Below are positions 1 to 12,287 of a stretch of DNA of 64,000 nt, in pieces (positions within the stretch are counted from its first letter, which is position 1; each line of letters opens with the position of its first letter). This stretch comes from Brachybacterium sp. P6-10-X1 (GTDB lineage Bacteria > Actinomycetota > Actinomycetes > Actinomycetales > Dermabacteraceae), in the NCBI RefSeq assembly GCF_001969445.1, contig NZ_CP017297.1, positions 2,418,001 through 2,482,000 of the forward strand. The letters are read 5' to 3'. The notes beneath the pieces are model-generated. The model saw nothing but the letters and a program-made list of their open reading frames with translations, did not search any database and was not told the origin of the DNA. The position numbers and the translations under genes were made by a program.

Positions 1-547
1 CCTCACGCTGCGGATCCCCGCCTGGTCGCGCGAGGGCGCGCAGCTCACCCACCGCGGCACCGAGGTGCCGCTCCCGTCGGCCGGCGCCGGCACCCCGGGC
101 CCCACCAGTGCCGAGATCCGCACGACCTTCCAGGCCGGCGACGTGATCGAGCTGCGCCTGGACCTCGCCGCGCGCTTCGTCGGCACCCACCACCGCCTCG
201 ACGCCTCCCGCGGCGCCGTCGCCCTCGAGCGCGGCCCCCTCGTCTACGCGATCGAGAACGAGGACCAGGACGGCGCGGCCTCGGTCGACGACGCGGCCGT
301 GGACCCGGGCGTGGACCCGGTACCCGGCGCGCCGGTCCCCGCCCTCGACGGCGCGGTGCCGCTGGCCGTCTCCGGCAGTGCGGTCACCGTCTCACCCGCG
401 GCGGCGGCGTGGCCCTACCCCGTCCACGGCAGCGTCGACGCCGAGGTGACCCGCACCCCCGCCACCTGGTCGGCGATCCCGTACTACGCCTGGGCCAACC
501 GCTCCGTCGGCCCCATGCGAGTGTGGCTGCCCCTCGAGGCCGACTGA
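1..547 (+). CDS. GH127 beta-L-arabinofuranosidase, C-terminal part (5' end outside window)
   Basis: The open frame enters from the left edge (first full codon at base 2) and stops at 545-547. The visible 181 residues begin LTLRIPAWS and contain ERGPLVYAIE and a terminal IPYYAWANR...MRVWLP block; these are hallmarks of the C-terminal beta-sandwich part of DUF1680/GH127 enzymes, which remove beta-L-arabinofuranose from plant or microbial glycans. The catalytic Cys/Glu region lies upstream of the window. The stop overlaps the next gene's start (TGATG), so it is translationally coupled to an ABC sugar importer that probably takes up the released sugar. An acidic, Pro/Val-rich insertion of about 25 residues follows the RGPLVYAIE block. 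Confidence 0.85.
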   Translation, partial: LTLRIPAWSREGAQLTHRGTEVPLPSAGAGTPGPTSAEIRTTFQAGDVIELRLDLAARFVGTHHRLDASRGAVALERGPLVYAIENEDQDGAASVDDAAVDPGVDPVPGAPVPALDGAVPLAVSGSAVTVSPAAAAWPYPVHGSVDAEVTRTPATWSAIPYYAWANRSVGPMRVWLPLEAD

Positions 548-1869
548 TGCTCTCGCGGCGCCGTCTCCTGACCGGCGGGCTCACGCTCGGCGCGGCCGGC
601 GCGGGTCTGAGCGCCCTCGCCGCCTGCGCGGGCACGCTCCCGCCCGTCGACACCACCGCCGACGGATTCGGGCAGGACGCGACCGGGACGGTGACCGCCT
701 GGTGCCGCTCTGCGACGCAGACGGGTGTCCAGGCGGCCGCCGCGTCGTTCAACGAGCAGCACGAGGACCTGGAGGTGCAGGTTCTGCCCATCCCGGACGC
801 CCAGTACGTCACCAAGCTCGCCACCTCGATCCGCGGCGGCTCCGTCCCGGACCTCGTCGACGTCGACCTCATCAACTGCCCGCTGTTCTACGTGCGCGAC
901 GCCTTCGCCGACCTCACCGATCTGGTGGCGGCGCTGCCCTTCCGCGATGCGCTCTCCGCCGGCCACATGGGTCTGCTCACGCACGAGGACCGGATCTACG
1001 GCACCCCGTTCCTGGGGGACTACTCGACGCTCTTCGCGAACACGGATCTGCTGGGCAGGGCCGGGTTCGAGCTGGCCGAGGTCTCCGGGAGCCTGGAGTC
1101 GCTGATGGCGACGTGCCAGTCGTTGAAGACCGCCCTGCCGGACGTCCGTCCGTGGGCGTTCCCCGGCAACGCCTCCGGGGCGATGGGCTTCACGATCCAG
1201 CCGATGATCTGGGCGGCGGGCACCGACCTGATCTCCGGGGACCTCGGGGACCAATCGGGCAACGTCCTCGGCAACGACGTCGTCGAGGCGGTCCTGGAGT
1301 TCCACCGCCAGCTCTGGGTCGACGAGCTGGTCCCCCGGCGCACCTACGTCGCCGACGGCGCCCAGTGGGGCAACGCCTACCGCTCCGGGGAGGTCGTCTT
1401 CCTCCCGTCCGCCTACGGTCCCGCCGTGGCGGAGGCCGACGAGTCCTTCCGCCCCCTCTCCCAGAACGTGCTCGTGCCCGGACCGGACGGAGGGAAGGCC
1501 ACGTTCTCCGGCGGGGACAACATGTGCATCCTCAACGGCGCCGCGAACGCCTCCGGCGCCTGGCAGTTCATGCGCTACACCCTGGAGCTCGAGGTCCAGC
1601 GCTCCCTGCCGGCCAGCGGATACATGCCGATCCGGTCCGACAGCGCCGATGCCGATTTCTCCGCGAGGTACGAGCAGGCGACCGTGCCGGTCAGGCAGCT
1701 CGACGAGGGCTATGTACCCTCGTCCCTCGCCTACAACCTGCTCTACAACCAGTCCTCCAGCCCGTGGCTGGCGATGATCCGCCGCGCCGTGTTCGACGGC
1801 GATACCCCCGGCGCTCTGGCCGAGGCCCAGTCCGAGTACGACCGCATCCTCACCCAGACCCAGCTCTAG
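547..1869 (+). CDS. ABC sugar importer, extracellular substrate-binding lipoprotein
   Basis: A 440-residue solute-binding protein of the CUT1 (family 1) type. The N-terminus has a twin-arginine-like stretch (SRRRLL, residues 3-8) and a lipobox ending LAAC with the lipidated Cys at residue 27, so it is a membrane-anchored lipoprotein outside the cell. The body keeps the family pattern of a VTAWCRS-type first strand, a GTPFLGDYST hinge region and a late NAASGAWQFMRYTLE segment. I chose ATG 547 because it overlaps the GH127 stop, has a GAGG ribosome-binding site 8 bases upstream and starts a proper signal peptide. Its place after GH127 suggests an arabinose-containing ligand, which is inference. 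Confidence 0.9.
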   Translation: MLSRRRLLTGGLTLGAAGAGLSALAACAGTLPPVDTTADGFGQDATGTVTAWCRSATQTGVQAAAASFNEQHEDLEVQVLPIPDAQYVTKLATSIRGGSVPDLVDVDLINCPLFYVRDAFADLTDLVAALPFRDALSAGHMGLLTHEDRIYGTPFLGDYSTLFANTDLLGRAGFELAEVSGSLESLMATCQSLKTALPDVRPWAFPGNASGAMGFTIQPMIWAAGTDLISGDLGDQSGNVLGNDVVEAVLEFHRQLWVDELVPRRTYVADGAQWGNAYRSGEVVFLPSAYGPAVAEADESFRPLSQNVLVPGPDGGKATFSGGDNMCILNGAANASGAWQFMRYTLELEVQRSLPASGYMPIRSDSADADFSARYEQATVPVRQLDEGYVPSSLAYNLLYNQSSSPWLAMIRRAVFDGDTPGALAEAQSEYDRILTQTQL

Positions 1870-1878
1870 GAGCCCGCC

Positions 1879-2877
1879 ATGACCGCACTCGAGGACGAGT
1901 CGCTGCCGGGGCCCGCCGGAGTCGATCCCTCGACCGGACGGACCGCGTCCGGACGCTCCCGTCGACCCCGTCGTTCCCCACGTTCCCGTCGTTCCCGTAG
2001 ACCCCGCTCCCTGACCCATCGCCCCGCGACCGGGATGCTGCTGGTCGCCCCTGCGATCGCCCTCGTCGCGTTCTTCGCCCTGATCCCGCTGGGGTTCGCG
2101 GTCTACATCTCCTTCACGAACTGGCCCCTGATCGGGGAGTACCGCTTCATCGGGCTGGAGAACTACCGGCAGGCGCTGCAGGACCCCGGCATGTGGAAGG
2201 CGCTGCGCTACACGCTGATCTACACCGGCATCGTCACCGTCCCCATCCTGCTGCTGGGCTACGGTCTGGCCGTGCTCGTGCGCGCCAACCGCCGGGGTTC
2301 GACGTTCCTGCGCACAGTCTTCTTCCTCCCCTTCGTCGTCGGCCTGACCACCCTGAGCTACATGCTGGTGCTCGAGGCCCAGCCCGACTCCGGCGCGATC
2401 AACCGGATCCTCGAGGCGCTCGGGATCACCGACGGGAGCACCGCCTGGCTGCTGGACGGCGTGCTGGGGACGATCCTGCTGTCGCTCCTGGTGATCTGGG
2501 CGGTGCCGGGCCTGACCATGATCCTGCTGCTGTCGGCGATGCAGGGCGTCCCGGCGGAGGTCTACGAGGCCGCTGACATCGACGGGGCGGGCTGGCTGCG
2601 CCGCGAGCTGTCGATCACGGTCCCGATCATCCGTCCCGCGATCGCGATGTCGCTGATCATCTCCGTGATCGGCTCGTTCCTGGCCTTCAACCAGTTCTTC
2701 ATCCTCACCAAGGGTGGCCCGGGCACGGACACCACCACCATCGTCGGCCACATCTACAACCGGGCGTTCGTCGAGCTCCAGCTCGGATCCGCGACCGCGA
2801 TCTCCTTGATCCTCGTCGTCTTCACCGCACTGATCACCGCCGTCCAGTTCGTCCTGCTGAGAGGGAGTGACACGTGA
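1879..2877 (+). CDS. ABC sugar importer permease, MalF/UgpA type
   Basis: A 332-residue membrane-spanning subunit of a CUT1 importer with about six hydrophobic segments after residue 50. The EAA loop that docks the ATPase is at residues 230-249 (EAADIDGAG...). The first 50 cytoplasmic residues are strongly basic, made of short Arg/Pro/Ser repeats, longer than usual for the family. An AGGAG site sits just before the ATG, 9 bases after the binding-protein stop. It should pair with the next permease; no ATPase gene follows, so a shared MsmK-type ATPase is likely. Confidence 0.92.
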   Translation: MTALEDESLPGPAGVDPSTGRTASGRSRRPRRSPRSRRSRRPRSLTHRPATGMLLVAPAIALVAFFALIPLGFAVYISFTNWPLIGEYRFIGLENYRQALQDPGMWKALRYTLIYTGIVTVPILLLGYGLAVLVRANRRGSTFLRTVFFLPFVVGLTTLSYMLVLEAQPDSGAINRILEALGITDGSTAWLLDGVLGTILLSLLVIWAVPGLTMILLLSAMQGVPAEVYEAADIDGAGWLRRELSITVPIIRPAIAMSLIISVIGSFLAFNQFFILTKGGPGTDTTTIVGHIYNRAFVELQLGSATAISLILVVFTALITAVQFVLLRGSDT

Positions 2878-3731
2878 TGAGCAGCTCTCGTCCGGCCACC
2901 AAGGACCGCCGTCGAGTCCCCTACGTGATCCTCGGCGCGGTGTTCGCGCTGATCTTCACCATCCCCCTGCTGTGGTCGATCCTGCGGGCCTTCCAGCCCC
3001 ATGAGGTGATTCTCGGGACCCCGGACCTCGCGGAGACGTTCACCCTGACGTGGGACAACTTCTCCTTCTTCCTGTCCCCGGAGGGCGCGATGCTGCGGCC
3101 CATCCTCAACAGCATCATCGTCTCGCTGTCCACCGCGGTCCTGACCGCGGTGGTGGCGACGCTCGCCGGGTACGGGTTCTCGAAGTTCGGCTTCCGCGGC
3201 TCCCGGGTGGCGTTCAGCCTCATCCTGCTGTCGATGATGGTGCCGTTCCAGGCGATCCTCACGCCGCTGTACCTCCTGATGAACTCCGTGGGACTGACGG
3301 ACTCCCTGCTCGGGCTGACGCTCTTCTCCACGAACTTCGCCCTGCCGTTCGGCATCTTCCTCATGAAGAACACCTTCGACACGGTGCCGCAGGCCCTGGA
3401 GGACTCCGCGATCATCGACGGAGCCGGGACCGCCCGCATGCTGACCAGCGTGCTGCGGCCCCTGCTGCTGCCCGGCATCGCCAGCGCTGCGCTCTACGCG
3501 TTCCTGACCTCGTGGACCGAATTCCTGGGGGCGCTGACCTTCCTGACCACGGAGAAGTACTTCACCCTCCCCATCGCCCTGCTGAACATCCAGGTCGGCA
3601 CGTACGGGGAGGTCGATTTCGGGCAGCTGGTGGCCGGTGCGGTGATCGCGATGATCCCCTGCATCGTCCTCTACGTCAGCCTGCAGCGGTTCTACGTGCA
3701 AGGGCTCGCCGCCGGCGCCGTCAAGGGCTGA
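2877..3731 (+). CDS. ABC sugar importer permease, MalG/UgpE type
   Basis: A 284-residue second permease of the same importer, with six hydrophobic segments and the EAA loop at about residues 175-194 (LEDSAIIDGAG...). The C-terminus GLAAGAVKG is typical for MalG-like proteins. Start choice: ATG 2877 overlaps the TGA of the first permease; GTG 2874 one codon earlier is possible, and both would use the GAGGGAG site about 10 bases upstream. Together with the preceding genes it completes binding protein plus two permeases; there is no ATP-binding subunit in the cluster. Confidence 0.92.
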   Translation: MSSSRPATKDRRRVPYVILGAVFALIFTIPLLWSILRAFQPHEVILGTPDLAETFTLTWDNFSFFLSPEGAMLRPILNSIIVSLSTAVLTAVVATLAGYGFSKFGFRGSRVAFSLILLSMMVPFQAILTPLYLLMNSVGLTDSLLGLTLFSTNFALPFGIFLMKNTFDTVPQALEDSAIIDGAGTARMLTSVLRPLLLPGIASAALYAFLTSWTEFLGALTFLTTEKYFTLPIALLNIQVGTYGEVDFGQLVAGAVIAMIPCIVLYVSLQRFYVQGLAAGAVKG

Positions 3732-3739
3732 GGCTCCCG

Positions 3740-3990
3740 CCCCCGGGCCGGCAGGGGCCGCGCCGTCCACCCCGCCAGCCCCCACTGCCGCCGGCATCCG
3801 CTGGGCCCTGCCGGCGACGGGGCCAGTCGGCGGCCCGGCCCCGCCGACGACGGGGACCGCCGGCGGCCGGGCCCTGCCGGCGACGGAGCCTTGCGGCGGG
3901 CGGTGCCCGCTGGTGCCTTCCCCTGTCGGCGGCCCTCCCCCGTCGGTGCCTTCCCCTGTCGGTCCCCGGCGCCCCCTCCGGCGACCACCC
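3740..3990. repeat. GC-rich degenerate tandem repeats after the permease gene
   Basis: Directly downstream of the permease stop, the sequence is a run of imperfect short repeats, for example GGGCCCTGCCGGCGACGG twice and TGCCTTCCCCTGTCGG twice, mixed with related variants. Several frames are open across it, but the translations are low-complexity and frame-independent, so I do not call a gene. It occupies the convergent space between the permease and the acyltransferase gene. Confidence 0.6.
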
Positions 3991-4014
3991 CCTCCGGAGA
4001 CCGGACCCACTGGC

Positions 4015-4068
4015 GACTTCTGCGTTCACGTGCCATCCCGGCCACGTGGCAACAACTTCGCAGAGCTC
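4015..4068. repeat. 54-bp palindromic element, copy A
   Basis: One of six intergenic elements of exactly 54 bp. Positions 1-10 read GACTTCTGCG and positions 45-54 CGCAGAGCTC, so the ends are inverted repeats; TGCCA near position 17 faces TGGCAA at positions 33-38. Copy B, 141 bp downstream, is almost identical, and both share a few extra bases on each flank. It lies between convergent genes (permease and acyltransferase). Confidence 0.8.
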
Positions 4069-4155
4069 GCCCGACCCTCACCAGCAATCACCGGCCAGCT
4101 CTCCGTCAACGACCCCCGCCCGGCGACCGACCCCGCCAGCACCCATCCCACCAGC

Positions 4156-4209
4156 GACTTCTACGTTCACGTGCCATCCCGGCCACGTGGCAACAACTAC
4201 GCAGAACTC
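4156..4209. repeat. 54-bp palindromic element, copy B
   Basis: Differs from copy A at only a few positions (for example TCTACG for TCTGCG, and GAACTC for GAGCTC at the right end). Same length, same centre sequence and same orientation as copy A, so the pair looks like a recent local duplication. It is followed at once by a G-rich minisatellite. Confidence 0.8.
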
Positions 4210-4211
4210 GA

Positions 4212-4330
4212 TGGGTGGGATGGGGGGTGGGATGGGGAGGGGTGGGATGGGTGCGATGGGTGGGATGGGGAAGGCGGGGTCCGAGGGGTGGGATGGGGAG
4301 GATCTCGTGGGCGGGGAGAGCCGGGTGGGA
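4212..4330. repeat. G-rich minisatellite (GGGATGGG-type)
   Basis: About 120 bp of the plus strand are variants of GTGGGATGGG and GGGATGGGGAGG. G-runs of three to six separated by one to four bases recur, enough for several alternative G-quadruplexes on the plus strand. It lies just beyond the 3' end of the acyltransferase gene, whose transcript would carry the C-rich strand. No gene is apparent. Confidence 0.7.
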
Positions 4331-4373
4331 GGGGTGAGAAGGGTGGGCAACCGCGGAGCTCTGCCCGGCAGTC

Positions 4374-6566
4374 CTATCCCAGCGACGCCTCGATCTCCTC
4401 CCCCAGCGGCTCGGCCATCAGCCGGCTGAAGTGGGTGGTGAGGTGGTGGCCGTCGCGGTAGACCAGGACGTTGCCGATGATGGGCGGGCACATCGTCTCG
4501 TTGCAGAGGTACGCGGTCAGGTCCACGTAGCGCGCCCCGGTCGCCTCGGCCGCCGCCTGTTCCGCCTCGGTCACGGCGGGGTCGAAGGCCTCGGCGCGGG
4601 AGACGGCGCACTGGGCGGTGTCCTCGAGGTTCTTCGACAGGCACACGGCGGAGGTCTCACCCTGGTCGGGGACGTCGGCGAGCACGTCCACCACGGGGCC
4701 GTCGGCCCCCTGATCGCCGTCAGACCCGCCGCCCGACCCGTCGACCCCCTCATCGCCGTCAGACCCGCCGCCCGACCCGTCGACCCCCTCATCGCCGTCA
4801 GACCCGTCGGCCGACCCGTCGGCCCCGGAACCATCGCTCCCCGACCCCTCGATGCCCTCGATCGTGGACTCCAGCCCCTCCTGCCAGCGCGTGGCGAAGT
4901 CACCGCCGCCCTCGAGCTCGGGGCGCTCGGCGCCGTAGTTCGCCAGCAGCACCAGGTCGGGCTGCTCGTCGTGGATGCGATCGATCACGCCCTGGCGCCA
5001 GGTGTCGCAGGAAGTGTACGGAACGCCCTCCAGCAGCAGGGGCACGTCGGTGCTGGGGCAGGAGCTCTTGGTGTTGGTGTCCAGGCGGATCTCGCCCTGC
5101 TCGGCGAGCTCGGCGAGCGCCGGGTACCAGCTGGCCGCGTGGGAGTCGCCGAACAGGAACACCAGCGGGGCGCTCTCGTTCTCCCCCACCCGGCAGCCGC
5201 TGGAGTCGGTACTGTCCTGCGAGCGGTGGCAGTCGCTGGCGTAGATGGAGGGGTTGTCCGCCTCGGCCTCCTCCAGCGGCGGGGTGAGGTTCTCCGGGAC
5301 GAAGCCGGTGCCCGGGGGATCCTTCTGCAGCTGCGTCTCCTCCCCCGCCGTCTGGTTCGTGGCGGTCTCGCCCCGTGCGGAGGTCAGGTAGTAGCTGCCG
5401 CCGGCGGTCGCGATCAGCGCCGCGGAGGTGGCCAGGGCTGCCGCACCGGTCCACAGCTGGGACCGCTTGCGCAGGGTGGGCCAGGCGATGACGGGCCGCT
5501 CGACGACGCGGAACAGCAGCCAGGCCAGCGGGATCGCCACCGCCCCGAGTGCCAGGCGCAGCCACAGCGGCAGCGGGTCGGCCTCGCCGACGGCGACCTG
5601 CGGGATCACCTGCAGCGGCCAGTGCACCAGGTACAGCGAGTAGGAGATCGCGCCGACGAACTGGAAGGGGCGCAGCCCGAGGACCCGGTTCGCGTTGACC
5701 TGACCGGGCGCAGCACCGCCGATGATCAGCAGCACCGTGGCCAGCACCGGCAGGGCAGCGGTGTAGCCGGGGAAGGGTGTGGTCTCGGTGTACACCAGGC
5801 CCACCACCAGCAGCAGCGCGAGGCCCACCCAGGACAGCGCCCCGGTCCCGGCCGCCTGCAGCCAGCGGGCACCGGAGCGCATCAGGAAGGCCACCAGCGC
5901 GCCGGCGCCCAGCTCCCAGGCGCGCGTCGGCAGGGAGAAGAACACCCAGGGCTGGGAGACGCTCATCAGCGCCACGCACGCCGCGAAGGAGACCGCCATC
6001 AGCACGGCCGAGAGGACCAGCAGACGCCGCTCGCTGCGCCGACTCAGCCAGAATCCGACGGCGAGGATCGCGGGCCAGAAGAGGTAGAACTGCTCCTCGA
6101 CGCCGAGGGACCAGTAGTGCTGGAACACCGAGGGGCTGGTCTCGGCCAGGTAGTTGGTGCCCTCCACGGCGAACAGCATGTTCGGCACGTACAGCGCCGC
6201 GGCCACCGCGCCCTTGGCGACCTCGTTCATCAGCAGCGGCGGCATCCAGATCCAGGCCGCCAGCACGGTCAGGATGCCCACCACCAGGGAGGCCGGCAGG
6301 ATGCGTCGGGCGCGCTTGGCGTAGAAGCTGCCGAAGGAGATCCGCCCGTCGCGCTCGAGCGATTCGAGCAGGTGGGTGGTGATCAGGAACCCGGAGATGA
6401 CGAAGAAGACGTCGACGCCGACGAACCCGCCGGAGAGCCAGGAGACCCCGGAGTGGTAGAGCACGACGAACAGGACCGCGATCGCGCGCAGTCCCTGCAC
6501 GTCCGGGCGGAAACCGGACTTCCTGGCCGCGGGGGCGGCAGGGGTCTTCTCGCCGACGGCGGTCAC
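4374..6566 (-). CDS. Acyltransferase-3 family membrane protein with C-terminal SGNH domain (OafA/YrhL-like)
   Basis: A 730-residue protein predicted to O-acetylate a cell-surface glycan. The first 370 or so residues are the multi-span acyltransferase-3 domain, starting FRPDVQGLRAIAV with the conserved active-site-type His at residue 38 (LYHSG). An extracellular SGNH hydrolase-like domain follows: FGDSH at about residues 473-476 supplies the Ser, and DGHH at 705-708 the Asp and His. Between them, at about residues 580-618, is an Asp/Gly/Ser linker built from a 13-residue repeat. GTG start with AAGGAG upstream. It is the last gene of the lysC-led run, 59 bp after the glycosyltransferase, so the two may act on the same polymer. 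Confidence 0.9.
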   Translation of the reverse strand: MTAVGEKTPAAPAARKSGFRPDVQGLRAIAVLFVVLYHSGVSWLSGGFVGVDVFFVISGFLITTHLLESLERDGRISFGSFYAKRARRILPASLVVGILTVLAAWIWMPPLLMNEVAKGAVAAALYVPNMLFAVEGTNYLAETSPSVFQHYWSLGVEEQFYLFWPAILAVGFWLSRRSERRLLVLSAVLMAVSFAACVALMSVSQPWVFFSLPTRAWELGAGALVAFLMRSGARWLQAAGTGALSWVGLALLLVVGLVYTETTPFPGYTAALPVLATVLLIIGGAAPGQVNANRVLGLRPFQFVGAISYSLYLVHWPLQVIPQVAVGEADPLPLWLRLALGAVAIPLAWLLFRVVERPVIAWPTLRKRSQLWTGAAALATSAALIATAGGSYYLTSARGETATNQTAGEETQLQKDPPGTGFVPENLTPPLEEAEADNPSIYASDCHRSQDSTDSSGCRVGENESAPLVFLFGDSHAASWYPALAELAEQGEIRLDTNTKSSCPSTDVPLLLEGVPYTSCDTWRQGVIDRIHDEQPDLVLLANYGAERPELEGGGDFATRWQEGLESTIEGIEGSGSDGSGADGSADGSDGDEGVDGSGGGSDGDEGVDGSGGGSDGDQGADGPVVDVLADVPDQGETSAVCLSKNLEDTAQCAVSRAEAFDPAVTEAEQAAAEATGARYVDLTAYLCNETMCPPIIGNVLVYRDGHHLTTHFSRLMAEPLGEEIEASLG
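4713..4829 (-). repeat. 39-bp tandem repeat inside the acyltransferase gene
   Basis: Three consecutive 39-bp units; the first two are nearly identical and the third has diverged. The period is a multiple of three, so copy-number change would alter the acidic Gly/Asp/Ser linker by 13 residues without breaking the frame. Confidence 0.85.
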
Positions 6567-6625
6567 GGGGTCTCCTTCCCGTCGATCGGGGCGATCCTAT
6601 GGTGCCCGGACGCTCCTGTCGTGCA

Positions 6626-7915
6626 TCAGTCCGGGGCGGCCACGTCCGCCAGGATCTCCAGGTAGCGGCGCGCCAGGACGTCGTCGTCCGCATGCTCCCC
6701 GACCCAGGTGCGACCGCTGGCGCGCACCCCGGCCCGGGGGCGGTCGGCGGCCAGCTCCCGCCACAGCGTCGTCAGCGCCTCGATGTCGCCCGGGGGCAGC
6801 ACGTCGCCGGCGCCCGCGGCGCGGACCACGTCGGCCGCCTCCCCGTCCAGCAGCGCCGTGATGTGGCGTCCGGTGGCGAGCATCTCGTACAGCTTGGAGG
6901 GGACGGTCCACTGGAACGGCGCCCAGTCGCGCAGCGAGACCACGACGGTGTCGGCCCAGCGGTACTGGGCGCCGACCTCGCGATGCGGGATGCGCGGCAG
7001 CACCTCCACGGGTGCTCCGAGCTCCTCGGCGAGCGCCGCCAGGGCAGGCGCCTCGATCCCGTGACCGATCATCCGCACCTGCAGGTCGATCCCCTCCTCG
7101 TGCAGCCTCGCGGCCGCCCGCACGACGATGTCCAGACCCTGCGAGCGGCCCATGTTGCCCAGGTAGAGGCAGCGCAGGGCGCGATGGTGGTCCGCGAGAT
7201 GGTCGCGCTGAGGGGTGACCTGCGCCAGATCGGTGCCGTTGCGGACCACCTCGACGGGGGAGACTCCGCGCTCCTCGAGCACGTCCGCGAAACGGTCGGT
7301 GGTGGTGACCACGGCCTGCGCGCCGCTCTGCCAGCTGGTGACCTGCTCGTGCACCTGCCCCTTGGCCAGCGCCACCGCCCAGCGCAGGCTGCGGCGCATC
7401 GCTCCGGGCTGGGGGGCGTGGACCTCCTCGGCGGGCAGGGCGCCGGCGGGGCCGACGTGCGTGACCAGATCCGGCCAGGCATCGCGCATCTCCACCACCA
7501 GGGGGACGCCCCACAGGGCCGCGAGGGTGCGGCCCACCAGGAGCGTGGGGATCGCGGGGGCGGTGGCGACCACGACGTCGGGTCGGGTGCCGGGACGGCT
7601 GAAGCGCCGCCGCAGCCGACGCAGGGCGTCCAGCGCCGAGACCAGGTGATCGGCGGTGCGGGAGGTGATGTCGGCGCGGTGCGGGAGGTAGGCGGTGCGC
7701 ACCACGGTCTCCCCGTGACGTCCGCGCTCGACGGCGCCGACGGGGTGCGCCCGGTACTGCTCGCGGGTGGGGCGTCCGCCGGGATAGTGCGGCACAGGGG
7801 TCGCGACGGTCACGCGGTGCCCGGCGGCGAGGAAGCGCTCGACCAGTGCCGACCAGCGGCGCTGCGGCGCCCCGAACTCCGGGGCGTAGTAGTGGGTCAG
7901 CAGCAGGATCCTCAT
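6626..7915 (-). CDS. GT4-family glycosyltransferase (WcaI/WbuB-like)
   Basis: A 429-residue retaining glycosyltransferase with the two-domain GT-B fold. It starts MRILLLTHYYAPEFG, typical of the Glyco_transf_4 N-domain, and the C-domain has a LYLGNMGRSQG strand and a VPSKLYEMLATGRHITAL block that binds the nucleotide sugar. It likely builds a surface polysaccharide or glycolipid in the cytoplasm. ATG 7915 overlaps the stop of the PRC-barrel gene (ATGA); longer upstream reading exists but is only the antisense of that gene. Donor and acceptor cannot be told from sequence. Confidence 0.88.
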   Translation of the reverse strand: MRILLLTHYYAPEFGAPQRRWSALVERFLAAGHRVTVATPVPHYPGGRPTREQYRAHPVGAVERGRHGETVVRTAYLPHRADITSRTADHLVSALDALRRLRRRFSRPGTRPDVVVATAPAIPTLLVGRTLAALWGVPLVVEMRDAWPDLVTHVGPAGALPAEEVHAPQPGAMRRSLRWAVALAKGQVHEQVTSWQSGAQAVVTTTDRFADVLEERGVSPVEVVRNGTDLAQVTPQRDHLADHHRALRCLYLGNMGRSQGLDIVVRAAARLHEEGIDLQVRMIGHGIEAPALAALAEELGAPVEVLPRIPHREVGAQYRWADTVVVSLRDWAPFQWTVPSKLYEMLATGRHITALLDGEAADVVRAAGAGDVLPPGDIEALTTLWRELAADRPRAGVRASGRTWVGEHADDDVLARRYLEILADVAAPD

Positions 7916-8838
7916 CCGGCGGCGGCCTCCTCCGGGCCGGCGGCCCGGGACGCCTCCTCCGGGTCGACGGCACCGGCAGCGTCCTCGAGGCCCACGGCGC
8001 GGGCGGCCTCCCGCAACGTGCGCGGGGACGCGTGGAGCGTGTCCGGTGGTCGCAGGCCTGCGCGGGCGGACGCGGCGTCCACGAAGAGCCACATCGCCTG
8101 CGGGTGGGCGGGATCGGCGTCGCGATCGGTCGCGGCCCGCCGGTGCTGCCGGTCGGCCGTCCGACGGACGGTGGCGCGGCGGTCGGCACCGTCGGAGCGG
8201 CCGGCACCCTCGGAGCGGCCGGCCCCCTCGGAGCGGCCGGCACCCTCGGAGTCGTCCCGGGACCCGTGGGAGGTCGTGTCGGGCAGCTGCACGGCGGCGC
8301 CGTCGGCATCGGGCCCGAGGTAGGACGCCTCGTCCTGGTCGACCCCCTCGCGCCCTGAGCCGTCGCCCCCTGTCCCCTTGCGCCCTGCGCCGTCGCCGCC
8401 CGCGCTGTCACCCCCGTGGCGCGCGGCCGTGACCTGCGCCTCGGCCCGACGATCGGGGTCGGGTTCGTCCGGCTCCGTGTGCTGCGCGGGGAGGACGGCG
8501 ATCGCCGCGGTGGGGATCAGCACGCTGCGAGAGCTGAGCTGGCGGCGCACGACCGTGATCGCGGCGAGCTCGCCGGTGGCATCGTGCAGATAGACGTCGC
8601 GCACGCGCCCCACCTGCGCCCCGTCGCTGCCCAGCACGGTCACGCCGGCCAGAGCCTGGAGGCGTCTGCGACGGGCCAGGCGTGCGGCGTCGGACGACCC
8701 CGGGCCCGAAGCCCCGCACTCCACACCGGTCGATGCCGTCGATCCCGCACCGAGCTGCGACGCCGGACCCGCGGAGGCGGCGCAACCGTCTCCCTCGGGG
8801 TGCTCAGCGGGGGCCTCGCCCCCCGACGTCTGGGTCAC
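7912..8838 (-). CDS. PRC-barrel domain protein
   Basis: A 308-residue, probably cytoplasmic protein. Residues 60-125 form a PRC-barrel (LQALAGVTVLGSDG, then VGRVRDVYLHDATG), a small beta-barrel found in photosynthetic reaction centre H subunits and RimM and often used for protein or RNA contacts. The rest is low-complexity; a stretch near residues 198-215 is three 18-bp repeats encoding GRSEGA. I prefer GTG 8838, which has AGGAGGAG upstream; an in-frame ATG lies 69 bp earlier but inside the TetR gene. A specific role is unknown; the position between a regulator and a glycosyltransferase hints at envelope biology. Confidence 0.75.
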   Translation of the reverse strand: MTQTSGGEAPAEHPEGDGCAASAGPASQLGAGSTASTGVECGASGPGSSDAARLARRRRLQALAGVTVLGSDGAQVGRVRDVYLHDATGELAAITVVRRQLSSRSVLIPTAAIAVLPAQHTEPDEPDPDRRAEAQVTAARHGGDSAGGDGAGRKGTGGDGSGREGVDQDEASYLGPDADGAAVQLPDTTSHGSRDDSEGAGRSEGAGRSEGAGRSDGADRRATVRRTADRQHRRAATDRDADPAHPQAMWLFVDAASARAGLRPPDTLHASPRTLREAARAVGLEDAAGAVDPEEASRAAGPEEAAAG

Positions 8839-8854
8839 GCGGACCTGCTCCTCC

Positions 8855-12287
<3,433 letters not shown>

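Noticed and set aside
4431-6665. Long plus-strand open frame of 744 codons opposite the acyltransferase gene
   Set aside because: Antisense frame kept open by GC-rich codon use. Its translation is low-complexity, whereas the minus-strand product has clear acyltransferase-3 and SGNH motifs.
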